From positions 342,001 through 406,000 of the forward strand of contig CAJNDS010002413.1 of assembly GCA_905221605.1 (NCBI GenBank): a stretch of DNA of 64,000 nt. Direction: 5' to 3'. Below the pieces are notes generated by a model, which saw only the letters and a list, made by a program, of their open reading frames with translations, was not told where the DNA came from and did not search any database. Every line of letters begins with the position of its first letter. The first letter of the stretch is position 1. The DNA is from Symbiodinium natans. Its lineage: Eukaryota; Sar; Dinophyceae; Suessiales; Symbiodiniaceae. Below, in pieces: positions 31,007 through 41,868 of this stretch. The translations under genes and the position numbers were made by a program.

Positions 31007-31839
31007 TGTTATTGTACAGTTTGCTGCGAACTGCCATCATCACATTTTACATCATCTCCAATGTCTAGTTGTTCATCATCTTTAACATCATCACCGCCAC
31101 CTTGTCACTAGTGCCTTCTCTCTATATAGACTGATCTTCGTAGCACAAGTGATTGAAAATCCACACGTTTGTGATAGCCCAAACAAGTTGTTGATGCCGT
31201 GGAGTTCTTCGTGCAGGCGACAACATTGGAAACGAGGTGTTTTTCGAACGCATGGCTCATTATCGAGAAACAATGAAGAAGATTTGCTGGAGTTATAGGG
31301 TTCTTAAGGGAGGGGGGTTCAAGGCTCTCTTAAGTACCCTATAACACTATCGAGAAGCAATGAAGACGACTTGCCGGAGGGCCAATCGGCTTACCCTTCC
31401 TGAAAGGCCAATTAGGGTTTTGGGTTTAGGGTTTGGGGTTTAGGGTTTCGGGGCTAGGGTTTAGGGTTTTCGGCAAAAAAAGAATAAAACCGTTGGAACC
31501 CGAAACCCTAAACCCTAAACTTGAAGCCCAGGAAGTGGGGGGGAAAGAAAAAAGAAGCAGCAATCAAAAAACAGCCGGTCCGCAGCAGCGGAACCACCAT
31601 GAACCACAGGAGAAGAAGAGCCGGGTTTCGGGTTGAGGCTCTACCAAGCAAAGCCTTTAGCTTCAGGACTAACCCTAAACCCTAAACCCTATACCCTAAA
31701 CCCGAACCCTACACCCTACACCCTACACCCTAAACCCGAAGCCCTAAACCCTAAACCCCAAACCTTAAACCCTAAACCTTAGTCCCTTCACTTGTCCCAG
31801 GATATGAGACAGGGGGTCTGCCCTAAACCCTGGACCCGA

Positions 31840-31910
31840 AAGCCCGAATCGACCCCCAGCCTCGCCACCCAAGGTCTTGTTGGACTTCATCAGCTTGTCC
31901 TCACATCCCG
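31840..31910 (-). CDS. minus-strand exon
   Basis: The minus strand reads CEDKLMKSNKTLGGEAGGRF. Its upstream end is duplicated 100 bp away on the far side of a TTTAGGG array. Confidence 0.45.
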
Positions 31911-32030
31911 GACTTCAGGGCTTGAGGGTTTAGGGTTTAGGGTTTAGGGTTTAGGATTTAGGGTTTAGGGTTTAGGGTTTAGGGTTTAGGGTGCTTGTCC
32001 TCACATCTGGGACTTCAGGGCTTGAGGGTT
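31893..32030 (+). repeat. 38-bp direct repeat flanking a TTTAGGG array
   Basis: 31893-31930 and 31993-32030 agree at 36 of 38 positions by eye (GCTTGTCCTCACATC, then GACTTCAGGGCTTGAGGG). Between them is about 62 bp of TTTAGGG. Confidence 0.8.
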
Positions 32031-32134
32031 CTAGGGGCTTGGTAAAGCTTGTGGGGTGCTAGGGTTTAGGGCTCAGGGTTGAGGGCGATGGTTGCTTTTA
32101 CTTGCTAGGCCCAGGGTTTACGGTTCAGGGTTTA

Positions 32135-32262
32135 GGAAAGTTTAGGAAAGCTTAGGAAAGCTTAGGAAAGAAAGCTTAGGAAAGTTTTGGAAAGCTTAGG
32201 AAAGTTTAGGAAAGCTTAGGAAAGCTTAGGAAAGCTTGGGAAAGCTTGGGAAAGCTTAGGGC
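32135..32262 (+). repeat. AAAGCTTAGG decamer array
   Basis: About 12 copies of a ten-base unit containing a HindIII-type AAGCTT word, with few substitutions. It is a derivative of telomere-like sequence (TTAGG kept). Confidence 0.85.
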
Positions 32263-32627
32263 TTAGGGCTTAGGGCTTAGGGCATAGGGCTTAGGGCATA
32301 GGGCTTAGGGCTTCCGGCTTGGGTTGGGGCTTGGTAAACCCTCAATCCCGGAAACCTAAACTTCACGGTTCCTGTCTGTGTACATACATACAACTCCATA
32401 CTAATATTCATATAAATATTAATGTGCGCACACACATTTGTGTGTGTACGATAGCTTTCAAAGAATACAAAAGGGTATGTGAAACAGGGTTTGTAGTACT
32501 AGAATCCCCAGAAGGATACCAACGATTGTAAGGAACCTAAGGTACACGCACCAAGAACAGTGATCAAAACCCGAAACCCGAAACCCTAAACCGTAAATCC
32601 GAAACCCTAGTCCCTAAATCCTAAACC

Positions 32628-32705
32628 TTGGGATGTTCCGCTTAGAGTACCCCCTCTTATAATCCCTATTCGGAACTGTTAGTATAAGGGGGGGGAACAT
32701 CCCAA
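32628..32705. repeat. intact 78-bp MITE-like element, GGGATGTTCC family
   Basis: The ends TTGGGATGTTCC and GGAACATCCCAA are perfect 12-bp inverted repeats; the interior has ATAATCCCTATT and GTTAGTATAAGGGGG. No ORF. Relatives in this window lie near 22938, 30904, 43915, 48637, 49121 and 52655. Confidence 0.7.
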
Positions 32706-32833
32706 CCTAAACCCGAAAACGCCGCTGCTCATGTGTCCCTAAACCCTAAACCCTAAACCCTGAACCCTAAACCTTAAACCCTAAACCCTAAACCCCCCCC
32801 CCCCCCAAAAAAAAAAAAAAAAAACAAAAAAAC

Positions 32834-32905
32834 GGCCTCCATGAGCACCCCGAGGCGCTGCGCCAACCTCTCTGCGAGGCGCTCGGGCGAGTCCTCCGGT
32901 GTGTG
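32834..32905 (-). CDS. minus-strand exon
   Basis: The minus strand reads DSPERLAERLAQRLGVLMEA between a CGGAG acceptor and a possible GC donor (ATGGAG then GCCG). Amphipathic helix. CCCTAAA left, TTTAGGG right. Confidence 0.52.
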
Positions 32906-32908
32906 GTT

Positions 32909-33160
32909 GGGGTTTAGGGTTTAGGGTTTAGGGTTTAGGGTTTAGGGTTTAGGGTTTAGGGTTTAGGGTTTAGGGTTTAGGGTTTAGGGTTTAGGGTTTA
33001 GGGTTTAGGGTTTAGGGTTTAGGGTTTAGGGTTTAGGGTTTAGGGTTAGGTTTAGGGTTTAGGGTTTAGGGTTTAGGGTTTAGGGTTTAGGGTTTAGGGT
33101 TTAGGGTTTAGGGTTTAGGGTTTAGGGTTTAGGGTTTAGGGTTTAGGGTTTAGGGTTTAA
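32909..33160 (+). repeat. TTTAGGG array, about 35 units
   Basis: Near-perfect array with one deletion. 33,160-33,490 continues as degenerate TTAGGG words without a gene. Confidence 0.92.
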
Positions 33161-33499
33161 AGGTTAGGGTTTAGGGTTTAGGGTTTAGGGCTTAGGGTTT
33201 AGGATTTAGGGCTTAGGGTTCAGGGTTCAGGGTTCAGGGTTCATGGTCTAGGGGCTAGAGTTTAGGGCTTAGGTTTAGGGTTTAAGGCTCTTTGGCGAAT
33301 TTCAGGTTTAGGGTTTACAGGGTTCATAGGATTTACAGGGGTTTCTAGAGCTCATAGGACGTTACGGGGTTGAAAGGATGTATGAAACCCTAAACCTGGA
33401 ACCAGTATCACATTGACCCAACTTCCGAAAGCTACAACAGACCCTGCCCGCTACACCCACAAAAACCTACACCCTAAACCCTAAAAACGTTGAACCTTA

Positions 33500-33700
33500 A
33501 AGACTTGCTCCGGAGTTTTTTTCATGTAAAGGGGCTGGGCTCCGCGAAGAAACTATTGATGTAGTGGCCCTTGATGACAGACCACGGGAAAGGTTCCCAG
33601 AACTTCCAAAAACGCCTCGAGAAGGTCGTACTGCTTGAGCTCGACTAAGGATCGTAATCTGGGGGTGTACGATACTAGGTACCTTATTGGGGTTCTTGTT
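33500..33700 (-). pseudogene. degenerate minus-strand exon, frame broken
   Basis: The minus strand reads SLVELKQYDLLEAFLEVLG in one frame, then coding character moves to another frame (PWSVIKGHYINSFFAEPSPF). It is either a frameshifted remnant or two exons with an unseen intron. Confidence 0.3.
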
Positions 33701-34067
33701 GCGTGGGGATCCTCGTATTCGAAGGTCTATGTTGTCCCTTATCATCGTAAACCCCATCTGACGCACTTAGGAGAAGTTGTTTCACTATGAAGCGCTTTGG
33801 AAGTTGTGCTTTCAGTCAGCTTAGCCTTCGGCGGATACTTGGGGCTTCTTGAATGTGAGAATGCGAGCTCAAGAAGAATAAGCACACTCTCTTTTATTTT
33901 TGTATTTCTGTTGTTTTTTTTTTTGTGGGCGGGGGGGGGGGGGGGGTGGTTCCGACATTAATCGATTCTGCTATAAGACTATCTCGGGGGGGATGTTGAA
34001 ATTTCCCGAGGCAGGGGGGCCCAAGCGATCAAGGTTTCCCTGAAACCCTCAAGACCCTCTACGAGTA

Positions 34068-34206
34068 GTTTCATGGTACCTTCATATGGGCCCTTAACTA
34101 ACCAGGGACCGCTTATATACCCCTGAGATACCCTGTAAAACCCAAGGGCCTTTGCTTCAGAACCCTTTTTAAGAGGGTAAAGCCCATATTAAGGGACCAT
34201 GAGACC
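34068..34206. repeat. MITE-like element, GGTCCCTT family
   Basis: Starts TTTCATGGTACCTTCATATG and ends CATATTAAGGGACCATGA; inverted ends of about 20 bp with mismatches. Relatives lie at 42380-42516, and as half copies near 1797 and 61567. Confidence 0.55.
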
Positions 34207-34621
34207 TAATGCCCGAAGGGCTCAGCAACAAAGTAGGAGATTCAAGAATTCGGGAATTCGGGTGCCGAGGATTGAGAGCTTGGGGTGATAGGATGTAGGG
34301 TTGGCCGTGTCACCTAAACCCACAACCCTAAACTCTAAACCCTAAATCCTACTTCCTATGCCCTAAACCCTCAACCCTAAACCCTAGCTTAGGGTTTAAG
34401 GTCTAGTGCTGAGTAGAGGTTTAGAAGTTGAGGTTCTAAGCCGCCTGGGATGTGGGGGGGGTTGAGTTTTGGGAAAGGCTCCAAGATAAGGCTCGCCAAG
34501 ATATTCCGGGGGGTCAGCAGAGGCTCTCTAAATCCTAAACCCTGAACCTTAAGCCCTAAACCCTAAACCCGAAACCCTAACCATAGCCCTAAGCCCCAGG
34601 CCCTAAACCCTAACCCCAACA

Positions 34622-34695
34622 ACCCTCCCCAGCTCCTCCAAACGCTGGGTGACATTGGCCTCCGCAGGGTCAAGGTCAAATGAAAAGTCGCACTT
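34622..34695 (-). CDS. minus-strand exon
   Basis: The minus strand reads KCDFSFDLDPAEANVTQRLE and then ELGRVV. Followed by GGTTGTTGGGG, giving a GT donor. Confidence 0.5.
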
Positions 34696-34967
34696 GGGTT
34701 CAGGGTTTGGGGTTCAGGGCTTCGGGTTTCGGGTTTAGGGTTTTGGGTTTAGCGATAGGGTTTGGGGTTCCCAAACTGAGAGGTCTTACAACTGCACATG
34801 CAACCCTGCAAGCCCTGAACCCTGAACCCTGAACCTTGTACCGGAGCCCAAATCCTGCCGACTACGTCTGAGGCCAAAAGGAACACTAGCGATCCAGAAA
34901 CCTAAACCAAAAGGGGTTTAGGGTTTAGGGCCTAGGGTTCAGGGTTCAGGGTTTAGGGTTTTCTCTA

Positions 34968-35083
34968 CACCCCGAGAGCGCTGAAGCGTCTTGCGCGGGG
35001 TCATGAGGGGCTGTTGGGCTTTGGGCTGTCTTCTTGATGGCGCGGAGTTTCTGCTGATCTGAAATCAGCTCCAGCAGCTCCGC
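34968..35083 (-). CDS. minus-strand exon
   Basis: Acceptor GCCCACAG, then AELLELISDQQKLRAIKKTA and a Ser/Pro/Asp-rich continuation. A second open stretch just upstream (35,095-35,250) is likely coding too, but its frame is unclear. Confidence 0.52.
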
Positions 35084-35402
35084 CTGTGGGCAACCTTTCG
35101 CGCACGATCAAGACGGCGCTTCGACACAGAAGCCAGATGGCAGGATGTAGTTCTGTGGGGGGTTGTCAGCACCAAGCCCCCGAGTCTGATGGAAATGCAC
35201 TTGATGTCACTCTGCGACTGTGCTCTGGCTCTGGGCCCGCGCAGGCGCTCCTGCAAGGCAAGCAAACTCCTAAACGCAACCTCGAACCCAAAAACCGTAC
35301 ATGCCAAACCGTGAACCCTACACCCTGAAAACCCTGAACCCTTCAAGCCCTGCCGCAAACCCTACACTCTAACCTTATAACTGAAACCCTAAACCCTAAA
35401 CC

Positions 35403-35640
35403 TTGACCCCTAAACTCTCCCTGAACGATGCCACGGAATTGTTGCCGGACGTTGAATCATGTCGATGGCGGGTTGCAAGCGACAAGCTCTACGTCAGCAA
35501 GAGCAGCCAGCCAACGCCCAAAGAATTTAGGGTTACGGTACCGAGTTTAGGGTTTAGCTACAAGGGGTCTAAACAGGAAAAACCAAGCTCCTCGATCATT
35601 GCACCCTATGCCCGCAAACCCCTCTACATTAGAACCCCAA
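35403..35640 (+). CDS. possible plus-strand coding segment
   Basis: The + strand reads NDATELLPDVESCRWRVASD and then KLYVSKSSQPTPKEF with a possible GT donor in TAGGGTTACGG. It is the best + strand candidate outside the transposon and contrasts with the minus-strand series around it. Confidence 0.35.
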
Positions 35641-35720
35641 CCCCTAAACCCTTCAACCCCGCTCAAACCCTTCAACCCTACCTAATCCTCAAATCATAAA
35701 TCGTCAAACCCTCAACCCTA

Positions 35721-35790
35721 TACTTGGAGGTTCAATGGTAATTACAACCCAGTTATAACTGGGTTCTTAAGTACCATGAACCTCCGAGTA
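35721..35790. repeat. 70-bp MITE-like element, ACTTGGAGGTTCATGG family
   Basis: Starts TACTTGGAGGTTCAATGGTA and ends TACCATGAACCTCCGAGTA. A short interior hairpin centres on AACCCAGTTATAACTGGGTT. Relatives: 41775, 53343, 56240, 61617 and a fragment at 16434. Confidence 0.65.
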
Positions 35791-35949
35791 CCCCTAGGCC
35801 CTAAGCCCTAAACCCTAAACCCTATACCTCTAAACCCTAAACCCTAAACCCTAAACCCTAAACCCTAAACCCTAAACCCTAAACCCTAAACCCTAACCCT
35901 AAACCTTAAATACCCCTAAACCCTAAATACCCTTAAGCCCTTCAACTCA

Positions 35950-36000
35950 AAACAGCGGCCTCGATCTGCTTGGTCTGCTCGCGGAGCTCGGAGACCTGGC
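35950..36000 (-). CDS. minus-strand micro-exon, coiled-coil-like
   Basis: Acceptor AAGCCAG, then VSELREQTKQIEAA and a GC or GT donor. Heptad-like. Confidence 0.45.
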
Positions 36001-36442
36001 TTGGGTTTGGGGTTTTGGGGTTTTGGGTTTTGGGTTTGGGGTTTAGGGTTTAGGGTTTAGGGTTTAGGGTTTAGGGTTTAGGGTTTCGGGTTTAGGGTTT
36101 AGGGTATAGGCTGTAGGGTTTAGGGAGGTGTTAGGGTTGAGGGCTTGGGATTCAGGGCGTCTCACCGCGCAGCACCCTAAACCCTAAACCCCGAAAGCCG
36201 AAACCCTAAACCCTACTCCGGGTTTGCAGGACCGGGGCACGTGGGGCTTTGGGTTTGGAGGGTTTAGGGTCCAGGTTTTGGGGTTTGAGGGTTTAGGGTT
36301 TTAAGGTGGGGTGTTAGGGTTGTTATACGTGGGTTTCTGCGGCTTCCCGTGTGACTATGCTAAGCCTACGGTGTAGCCGTGACGACTCTAGGGTCTCAAA
36401 CTTTGCTCTAGACCCTAAACCCTGAAAAACCCTAAGGCCCGT

Positions 36443-36592
36443 ACCCTAAGTACCCCAAGTACCCCAAGTACCCCAAGTACCCTAAGTACCCTAAGTACCC
36501 TAAGTGCCCTAAGTACCCTAAGTGCCCTAAGTGCCCTAAGTACCCTAAGTACCCTAAGTACCCTAAGTACCCTAAGTACCCTAAGTACCCTA
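36443..36592 (-). repeat. CCTAAGTAC nonamer array
   Basis: About 17 copies of CCCTAAGTA or CCCTAAGTG in nine-base period. The long minus-strand open frame over it (Arg-Val-Leu repeats) is a by-product of the period, not a protein. Confidence 0.85.
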
Positions 36593-36614
36593 AACCCCAA
36601 ACCCTAAGTGCGGA

Positions 36615-36700
36615 TCCTCAAGCAGCAATCCCTCATGCGCTTCCTTGCCTGCTTATCCATCTCCTGCCATCGCTCGTCCTGCGGACCCAAGTGCTCTCAG
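36615..36700 (-). CDS. minus-strand exon, coiled-coil-like
   Basis: Acceptor TCCGCAG, then DERWQEMDKQARKRMR, possibly through DCCLR to a GA donor. CCCTAAG left, TTTAGGG right. Confidence 0.5.
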
Positions 36701-36894
36701 AGGTTAGTTTAGGGTTTAGGGTTTAGGGCCTCGGGGGGGGGGGGGGGGGGGGTGTGTGTAGGGTTTAGGGTTCAGGGCTTAGGGTTGTATAGGGTTAGGG
36801 CTTAAGCCCCTCAGCCCTAAGCCCTAAACCCTAAACACTTCAGGTTTCAAGTCAACTATCTCTGAAGGCCTCTCCGCACAGCCGCGCGCAGAGT

Positions 36895-36951
36895 CTAGTC
36901 AAGAGCAGACCCGATAAGCCCTACATAGTCAAGAGCAGACCCGATAAGATC
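36895..36951 (+). repeat. 33-bp tandem duplication
   Basis: TAGTCAAGAGCAGACCCGAT occurs twice 33 bp apart, in sequence without clear coding sense. Confidence 0.8.
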
Positions 36952-37134
36952 GGTACAAAGGTTTAGGCTTTAGGATTTTGTTCAGGGTCCTAAACCCTAA
37001 ACCCTAAACCCTAAACCCTAAACCCTAAACCCTAAACCCTAAACCTTAAACCCTAAACCCTATAAACCCTAAACCCTAAACCCTAAACCCCAATCCCTAA
37101 AGCCTTAACCCCGCACCCCTACACCCCAAACAGG

Positions 37135-37205
37135 CCGTCTCCTCATTCTTCCAACGCTGCTCCGCGACCTTCTGCTGCGCCTCCCGAGCTGGCGCAGGTC
37201 TTCTG
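37135..37205 (-). CDS. minus-strand exon, coiled-coil-like
   Basis: The minus strand reads APAREAQQKVAEQRWKNEET. Together with 36615 and 35950 it suggests a long charged helix. Downstream, 37,310-37,480 is open and exon-like on both strands (SLEARLREHFEDFNRSG on +; KVLSKPCFKAQDTEQVSHKS on -), so the strand is undecided there. Confidence 0.48.
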
Positions 37206-37789
37206 TAGCCCTAAACCCTAAACCCTAAACCCTAAACCCTAAACCCCTAAGCCCACAAAGGGTTTAGGGGTTTCGGGTTTAGGGTTTAGGACTTAGGGTT
37301 GAGGATCTTCTGGCTGTTTCTGGCCTAAGTTGGGACCAAGGTACTTGCAAACTGACTTGTGGCTTACTTGCTCAGTGTCCTGAGCCTTGAAGCAAGGCTT
37401 AGAGAGCACTTTGAGGACTTTAATCGAAGTGGTATAGGGTTTGGGTGCGGATTTTGTGCCGGGTTCTGTTTCTTGCTGTGTTGCCAACTTCGTGTCCGGA
37501 GTTTTGGGAGGGGGTGGGGGGGGCTGAGGAGCTTTTCGGGCTACTTTGTCTCGGGGTTATTGCGGTTCAGGGTTTCGGGTGTAGGGTTTGGGTTTAAGGG
37601 ACAAGGGTTAAGGATCTAGGTTTTAGGGTTTAGGGTTTAGGGTTTAGGGTTTAGGGTTTAGGGTTTAGGGTTTAGGGTTTAGGGTTTAGGGTTTAGGGTC
37701 TGCTTTTGCCTTAGGGGGGGAAGGCCTTGGCGGGCTTTTGGAGCCTTGAAGGCCCGTCCTTTGAAGCTTTTTGGGTTCTTCGAACTCTG

Positions 37790-37875
37790 GCTTAAATATA
37801 TAATTGTAATAGTATATATTAAATATATACTCATAATATAATATATTGAAAAAAACTAAATATAGATTATTGCAG
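37790..37875. other. AT-rich island
   Basis: About 85 bp of nearly pure A/T (ATATATAATTGTAATAG and similar), unlike the GC-rich surroundings. 37,880-38,240 holds short open stretches on both strands with no clear winner; 38,240-38,735 is degenerate CCCTAAA. Confidence 0.6.
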
Positions 37876-38736
37876 GAGGCGGGGCCGTTTAAGAAAATTG
37901 AGAAAAAGTGAACCGAGTGTCTTTTTTTAATGCCTTCTCCGACCGTTCTACGTGGCTATTCACGAACTGCTCGTGTTGAACCACATACAGCTTCTACTTC
38001 TCCGGGCCTTGAAATTTTGGGGTTTAGGGTCTTGGGGGGGTTCTCTTCCAAGACCTGTCACCCTCTTTTCTCGTTGTGCTCGTGCGCGCTTGGTTTATTC
38101 GGCGACGTGCTTAGAGGAATACAGAGACTCCACTCCTCAAGCATCAGAAAACAGACCCTACCCCAAACCACAAAGGAACACCCAGAACCACTGCGGAAAC
38201 CCAAGCCCGCAACCCTAAACCCAAACCCCAAGCCCCAAACCCTCAAAACCTAAACTCCAACCCCCCAAACCCGAAACCCGAAACACCAACCCCCCAACCC
38301 GAAACCCCAAACCCCTCAACCCCAAACCCCCAAACACAACAAAACCCCCAAACCCCTAAGCCCCCTAAACCCCCTAACCCCCTAAACCCCCGCCTAAACC
38401 CCCTAAACCCCCTCAACCCCCTAAACCCCATAAACCCGCTAAACCCCCTCAACCACCTACACCCTAAACCCCAAACCCCAAGCCCCAAACTCAAGCCCCC
38501 AAACACCAAACCCCCAAACCCCAAACCCTAAACCCCAAAACCCCCTAAACCCTAAACCCCAAACCCCAAACCCTAAACCCTAAACCCCTAACCCCTAAAC
38601 CCTAAAACCTAAACCCTAAACCCTAAAACCCCAAACCTTTAAAACCCTGAACCCCAGACCCTAAACCCTAAACCCTAAAAACCCTAAACCCTAAAAACCC
38701 TACAAACCCTAAAAACCCTAAAACCCTAAACCCTTG

Positions 38737-38786
38737 CTGCCTCCATGGCCGAGTTGAGGATGCGGGACACCTGCGAGGGATGAGCC
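38737..38786 (-). CDS. minus-strand micro-exon
   Basis: Acceptor CCTCGCAG, then VSRILNSAMEAAR, then GGGTTTAGGG: the donor GT appears to be inside the telomere-like repeat. Confidence 0.5.
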
Positions 38787-38789
38787 CAG

Positions 38790-39320
38790 GGGGGGTTTGG
38801 GGGGGGTTGAGGGGGGGGTTTTAGGGGGGGGGTTTTAGGGGGGGGGGGGGGGTTTGGGGGGGGTTTTGGGGTTTTGGGGGGCTTTAGGGGTTAGGTTTGG
38901 TTCAGGGGGTTTAGGGGTTTAGGGGGTTTAGGGGTTCAGGGGTTCAGGGGGTTTAGGGGGTTAGGGGGTTTAGGGGGTTTAGGGGGTTTAGGGGGTTTAG
39001 GGGGTTTGGGGGTTTCGGGTTTTAGAAGAAGGTTTTTTTGGGTGGGTTTAGTTTAGGTTTAGGGGTTTAGGGGTTTAGGGGTTTTAGGGTTTAGTGGTTA
39101 TGGGTTTAGGGTTTAGGGTTTTAGGGGTTTAGGGGTTTGGGGTTTTTAGGTTTAGGGGTTTAGGGGTTTAGGGGGGTTTAGGGGGGGTTAGGGGTTTAGG
39201 GGTTTAGGGGTTTAGGGGTTTAGGGGTTAGTTTAGGGTTTTAGGGGGGGTTTAGGGGTTTGGGGGTTTAGGGGTTTAGGGGTTTAGGGTTAAGGAGTTTA
39301 GGAGTTCATGGGTTAAAAGA
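38790..39320 (+). repeat. degenerate G-run and GGGGTTTA array
   Basis: Long G tracts (up to about 20) mixed with GGGGGTTTA and GGGGTTTA units, the inverse of the 2896 array type. No gene. Confidence 0.8.
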
Positions 39321-39532
39321 GTCGGGCTTAAGAGGTTTGGGAGCTCTGGGGTGTAGGGTTGAAGGGGCTGAGTAGTTGGGGGCTGAAGGGTTGAGGGTCT
39401 TGGGTGTGTAAGGTTGAGGAGTTTAGAGGAGCCTGATATGGTGTTAGGGTTTAGGGAATTGGGTGTAGGGTTTAGGGTTTAGGGTATAGGGCTTAGGGTT
39501 TAGGGTTTAGGGTTCCCCCTCCCCACCCCACA

Positions 39533-39612
39533 CGGACCGGCGCAGTTTTTGGTCTTCTGCCAAAGAAAATGTTGCACGCTGCATCCGCTGCAGGCTGGCC
39601 ACCTACAAGCCG
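39533..39612 (-). CDS. minus-strand micro-exon
   Basis: After GCCTGCAG the minus strand reads RMQRATFSLAEDQKLRRSVW. Confidence 0.42.
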
Positions 39613-40171
39613 CCCTAATTTGGTTTGGGGTGCATAGGGTTTAGGGTTTACGGTTTAGGGTTTAGGGTTTAGGGTTCAGGGTTCAGGGTTCAGGGTTCAG
39701 GGTTCAGGGTTTAAAAAATGACTTGTTTTTGTTTTAAGTTCGGGTCTGGTAAGGGAGGGGGGGGGGTTGGGGATTCAGGATGAGGTTGATGGCCGGCTCA
39801 GGAGCCGGGGGGGGGGGGGGGGGGCGGGGTGTTGAGGGTTGGCGGTTGGGCTTTGGTGTTTAGGGTTTAGGGTTCAGAGTTTCGGCTTAGGGCGCGTTAG
39901 GTATTTAAGGGGCGGAAGGACTCTCGCGAGAACGCCTTCGGCGAGATCTCCGAGATCCAAAAGACTTAGGTTCCTACGCTCAATTGGCCGTGGCTGCGCC
40001 GATGCGCAACATTCATGCGACACCAACACCCGGTTTAGGCCTTTTTTCGTTTAGGGGTTTAGGGTTTTAGGGGTTAGGGTTTGGGGTTTAGGGTTTCGGG
40101 TTCTACAACCCTAAACCCTAAACCCTAAACCCTAAACCCTAAACCCTAAACCCCAAACCCTAAAGCCCCAC

Positions 40172-40285
40172 AGGCCCTAGGCGCTCGACAGCTGGCCGTT
40201 CAGAAGGCTGGCGTCGAAGGTCGTCTCCTCCAACTCGAGGCCCTCCTCTCGCGACAAGAGATGCCGCTGCTCGGGCATTAGGGGC
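40172..40285 (-). CDS. exon, minus strand favoured
   Basis: The minus strand reads EQRHLLSREEGLELEETTFD then ASLLNGQLSSA. The + strand is also open (QLAVQKAGVEGRLLQLEALL) with a CACAG acceptor. Minus is preferred for consistency with its neighbours. An island at 39,895-40,040 has weak coding signs on +. Confidence 0.42.
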
Positions 40286-41597
40286 TTTAGGCTTTAGGGT
40301 TTAGGGTTTAGGGTTTAGGGTTTTGGGTTTTGGGTTTTGGGTTTAGGGCTTAGGGTTTGGGGTTTGGGGTTTGGGGTTTGTTAGGACGTTGAGGGGGCGA
40401 AACCGTGATGTGGAGGTGGGAGGGAAAAGGCTAAAGGGAGCCCTAAACCCTAAACCCTCAAACCTCAACCCTCAACCACCGAATCGCATGCACCGTAAGA
40501 CGCCCTGCAAGGAACACACCCCGAACCCTGAGCCCTGAGCCGTAACACCACAGCAAGGGCTCGAAAAAGAAATCAACCCCCAAGAACCCGAAACCCTAAG
40601 ATCCCCAAAGCCCCAAAACCCGAAGAAGCCCAAGTTAAGGGGTGTAAGGAGGTATAGCTCCTATATGCATAAGTAGCCCCTAGATAACCCCCACAGAACC
40701 CCTAAGGTCTCTTCTAAGGGTCCCTCCTTGAGCCCCCTGAACCAGGAACCCGGAAGCGGCCAAAAACCCTAAACCCTAAACCCTAAACCCTAAACCCTAA
40801 ACCCTAAACCCTAAACCCTAAACCCTAAACCCTAAACCTGTCCCTGAGCATCGCCCCCGCCCCCTTCCAAAATCCAAGCCTGCCATGTAGGCCTTTGGGG
40901 TTTTTAGGGCCTTTAGGGATTCTGAGGGTTTAGGGTTCGGGGTGCGGGATGCTACTGATTTTACAGGGAGGGTTCATGTTATATGGGGAGATGAGAAGCC
41001 CCGAAACCCTAGACCCGCACAGGCCTCAGCCCTAAAACTCTGAAACCCGGAAACCCTGAACCCGAAACCCTGAGACCCTAAGCCCTGAAAACCGAAACCC
41101 TAAACTCTAAACAAAAAACACTAAGCCCTAAAGCCTGAAACCCTAAAAACCCTGAAACCCTAAAACCCCAAAACCCTAGAGCCCGAAACCCTAAACCCCT
41201 AAATCCTAAAACCCTAAAACCCGAAACCCCAAACCCTAAACCCTAACACCCTAAACCCTGGAACCTTGAACCCTAAAAACCCTAAACCCTAAACTCTAAA
41301 ACCCTAAACCCTAAAACCCTAAACCCTAAAACCCTAAACCCTAAAACCCTAGACCCGAAAACCCTAAACCCCTAAACCCTAAACCTCAAACCCTAAAACC
41401 CTAAACCCTAAAACCCTAAAGCCCAGACCCTAAAACCCTAAACCCTCCTAAACCCTAAGCCTTAAACCCTGAAACCCTAAACCCTAAACCCTAAAACCCT
41501 AAACCCCTAAAACTCTAGAACCGAAAACCCTAAATCCTAAACCCTAAACCCTAAACCCTAAAACTATTAGCCCTCCTAAACCCTAAACCCTATCGAA

Positions 41598-41672
41598 CCT
41601 CTCCTCGGCAATCGTGGCCGGCGCGGTCACGAAGCGTATTGGCACCCACGCCAGCAGCTTGAGCAGGCCTTT
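41598..41672 (-). CDS. minus-strand exon encoding a membrane segment
   Basis: The minus strand reads GLLKLLAWVPIRFVTAPATI then AEERF with a GT donor (AGAGGTTCG). CCCTAAA left, TTTAGGG right. 41,000-41,590 is degenerate CCCTAAA. Confidence 0.5.
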
Positions 41673-41774
41673 GGGGTTTAGGGTTTAGGGTTTGGGGTTT
41701 GGGGTTTAGGGTTTAGGGTTTAGGGTTCAGGGCTTAGGGCTTAGGGCTTAGGGTTTAGGATGTCGCGCTTGTTG

Positions 41775-41868
41775 GAGGTTCATGGTACTTTTTCAGCCGA
41801 CTATAACTGTACTTATAGCCTAAGTAGAACCATATTCGGGTACTTCAGGGGCTTATACGGGGTAGTGC
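41775..41868. repeat. ACTTGGAGGTTCATGG MITE family, partial copy
   Basis: It has the left end (TGGAGGTTCATGGTACTT) and interior (ACTATAACTGTACTTATA), but no right end before normal sequence resumes. Confidence 0.5.

Noticed and set aside
36415-36600. Arg-Val-Leu repeat ORF on the minus strand
   Set aside because: By-product of the CCTAAGTAC nine-base array.
38243-38524. Gly/Phe/Leu-rich minus-strand ORF, and similar ORFs in CCCTAAA stretches
   Set aside because: Reading through degenerate telomere repeat gives Gly-Phe-Arg-Val patterns in many places; not coding.
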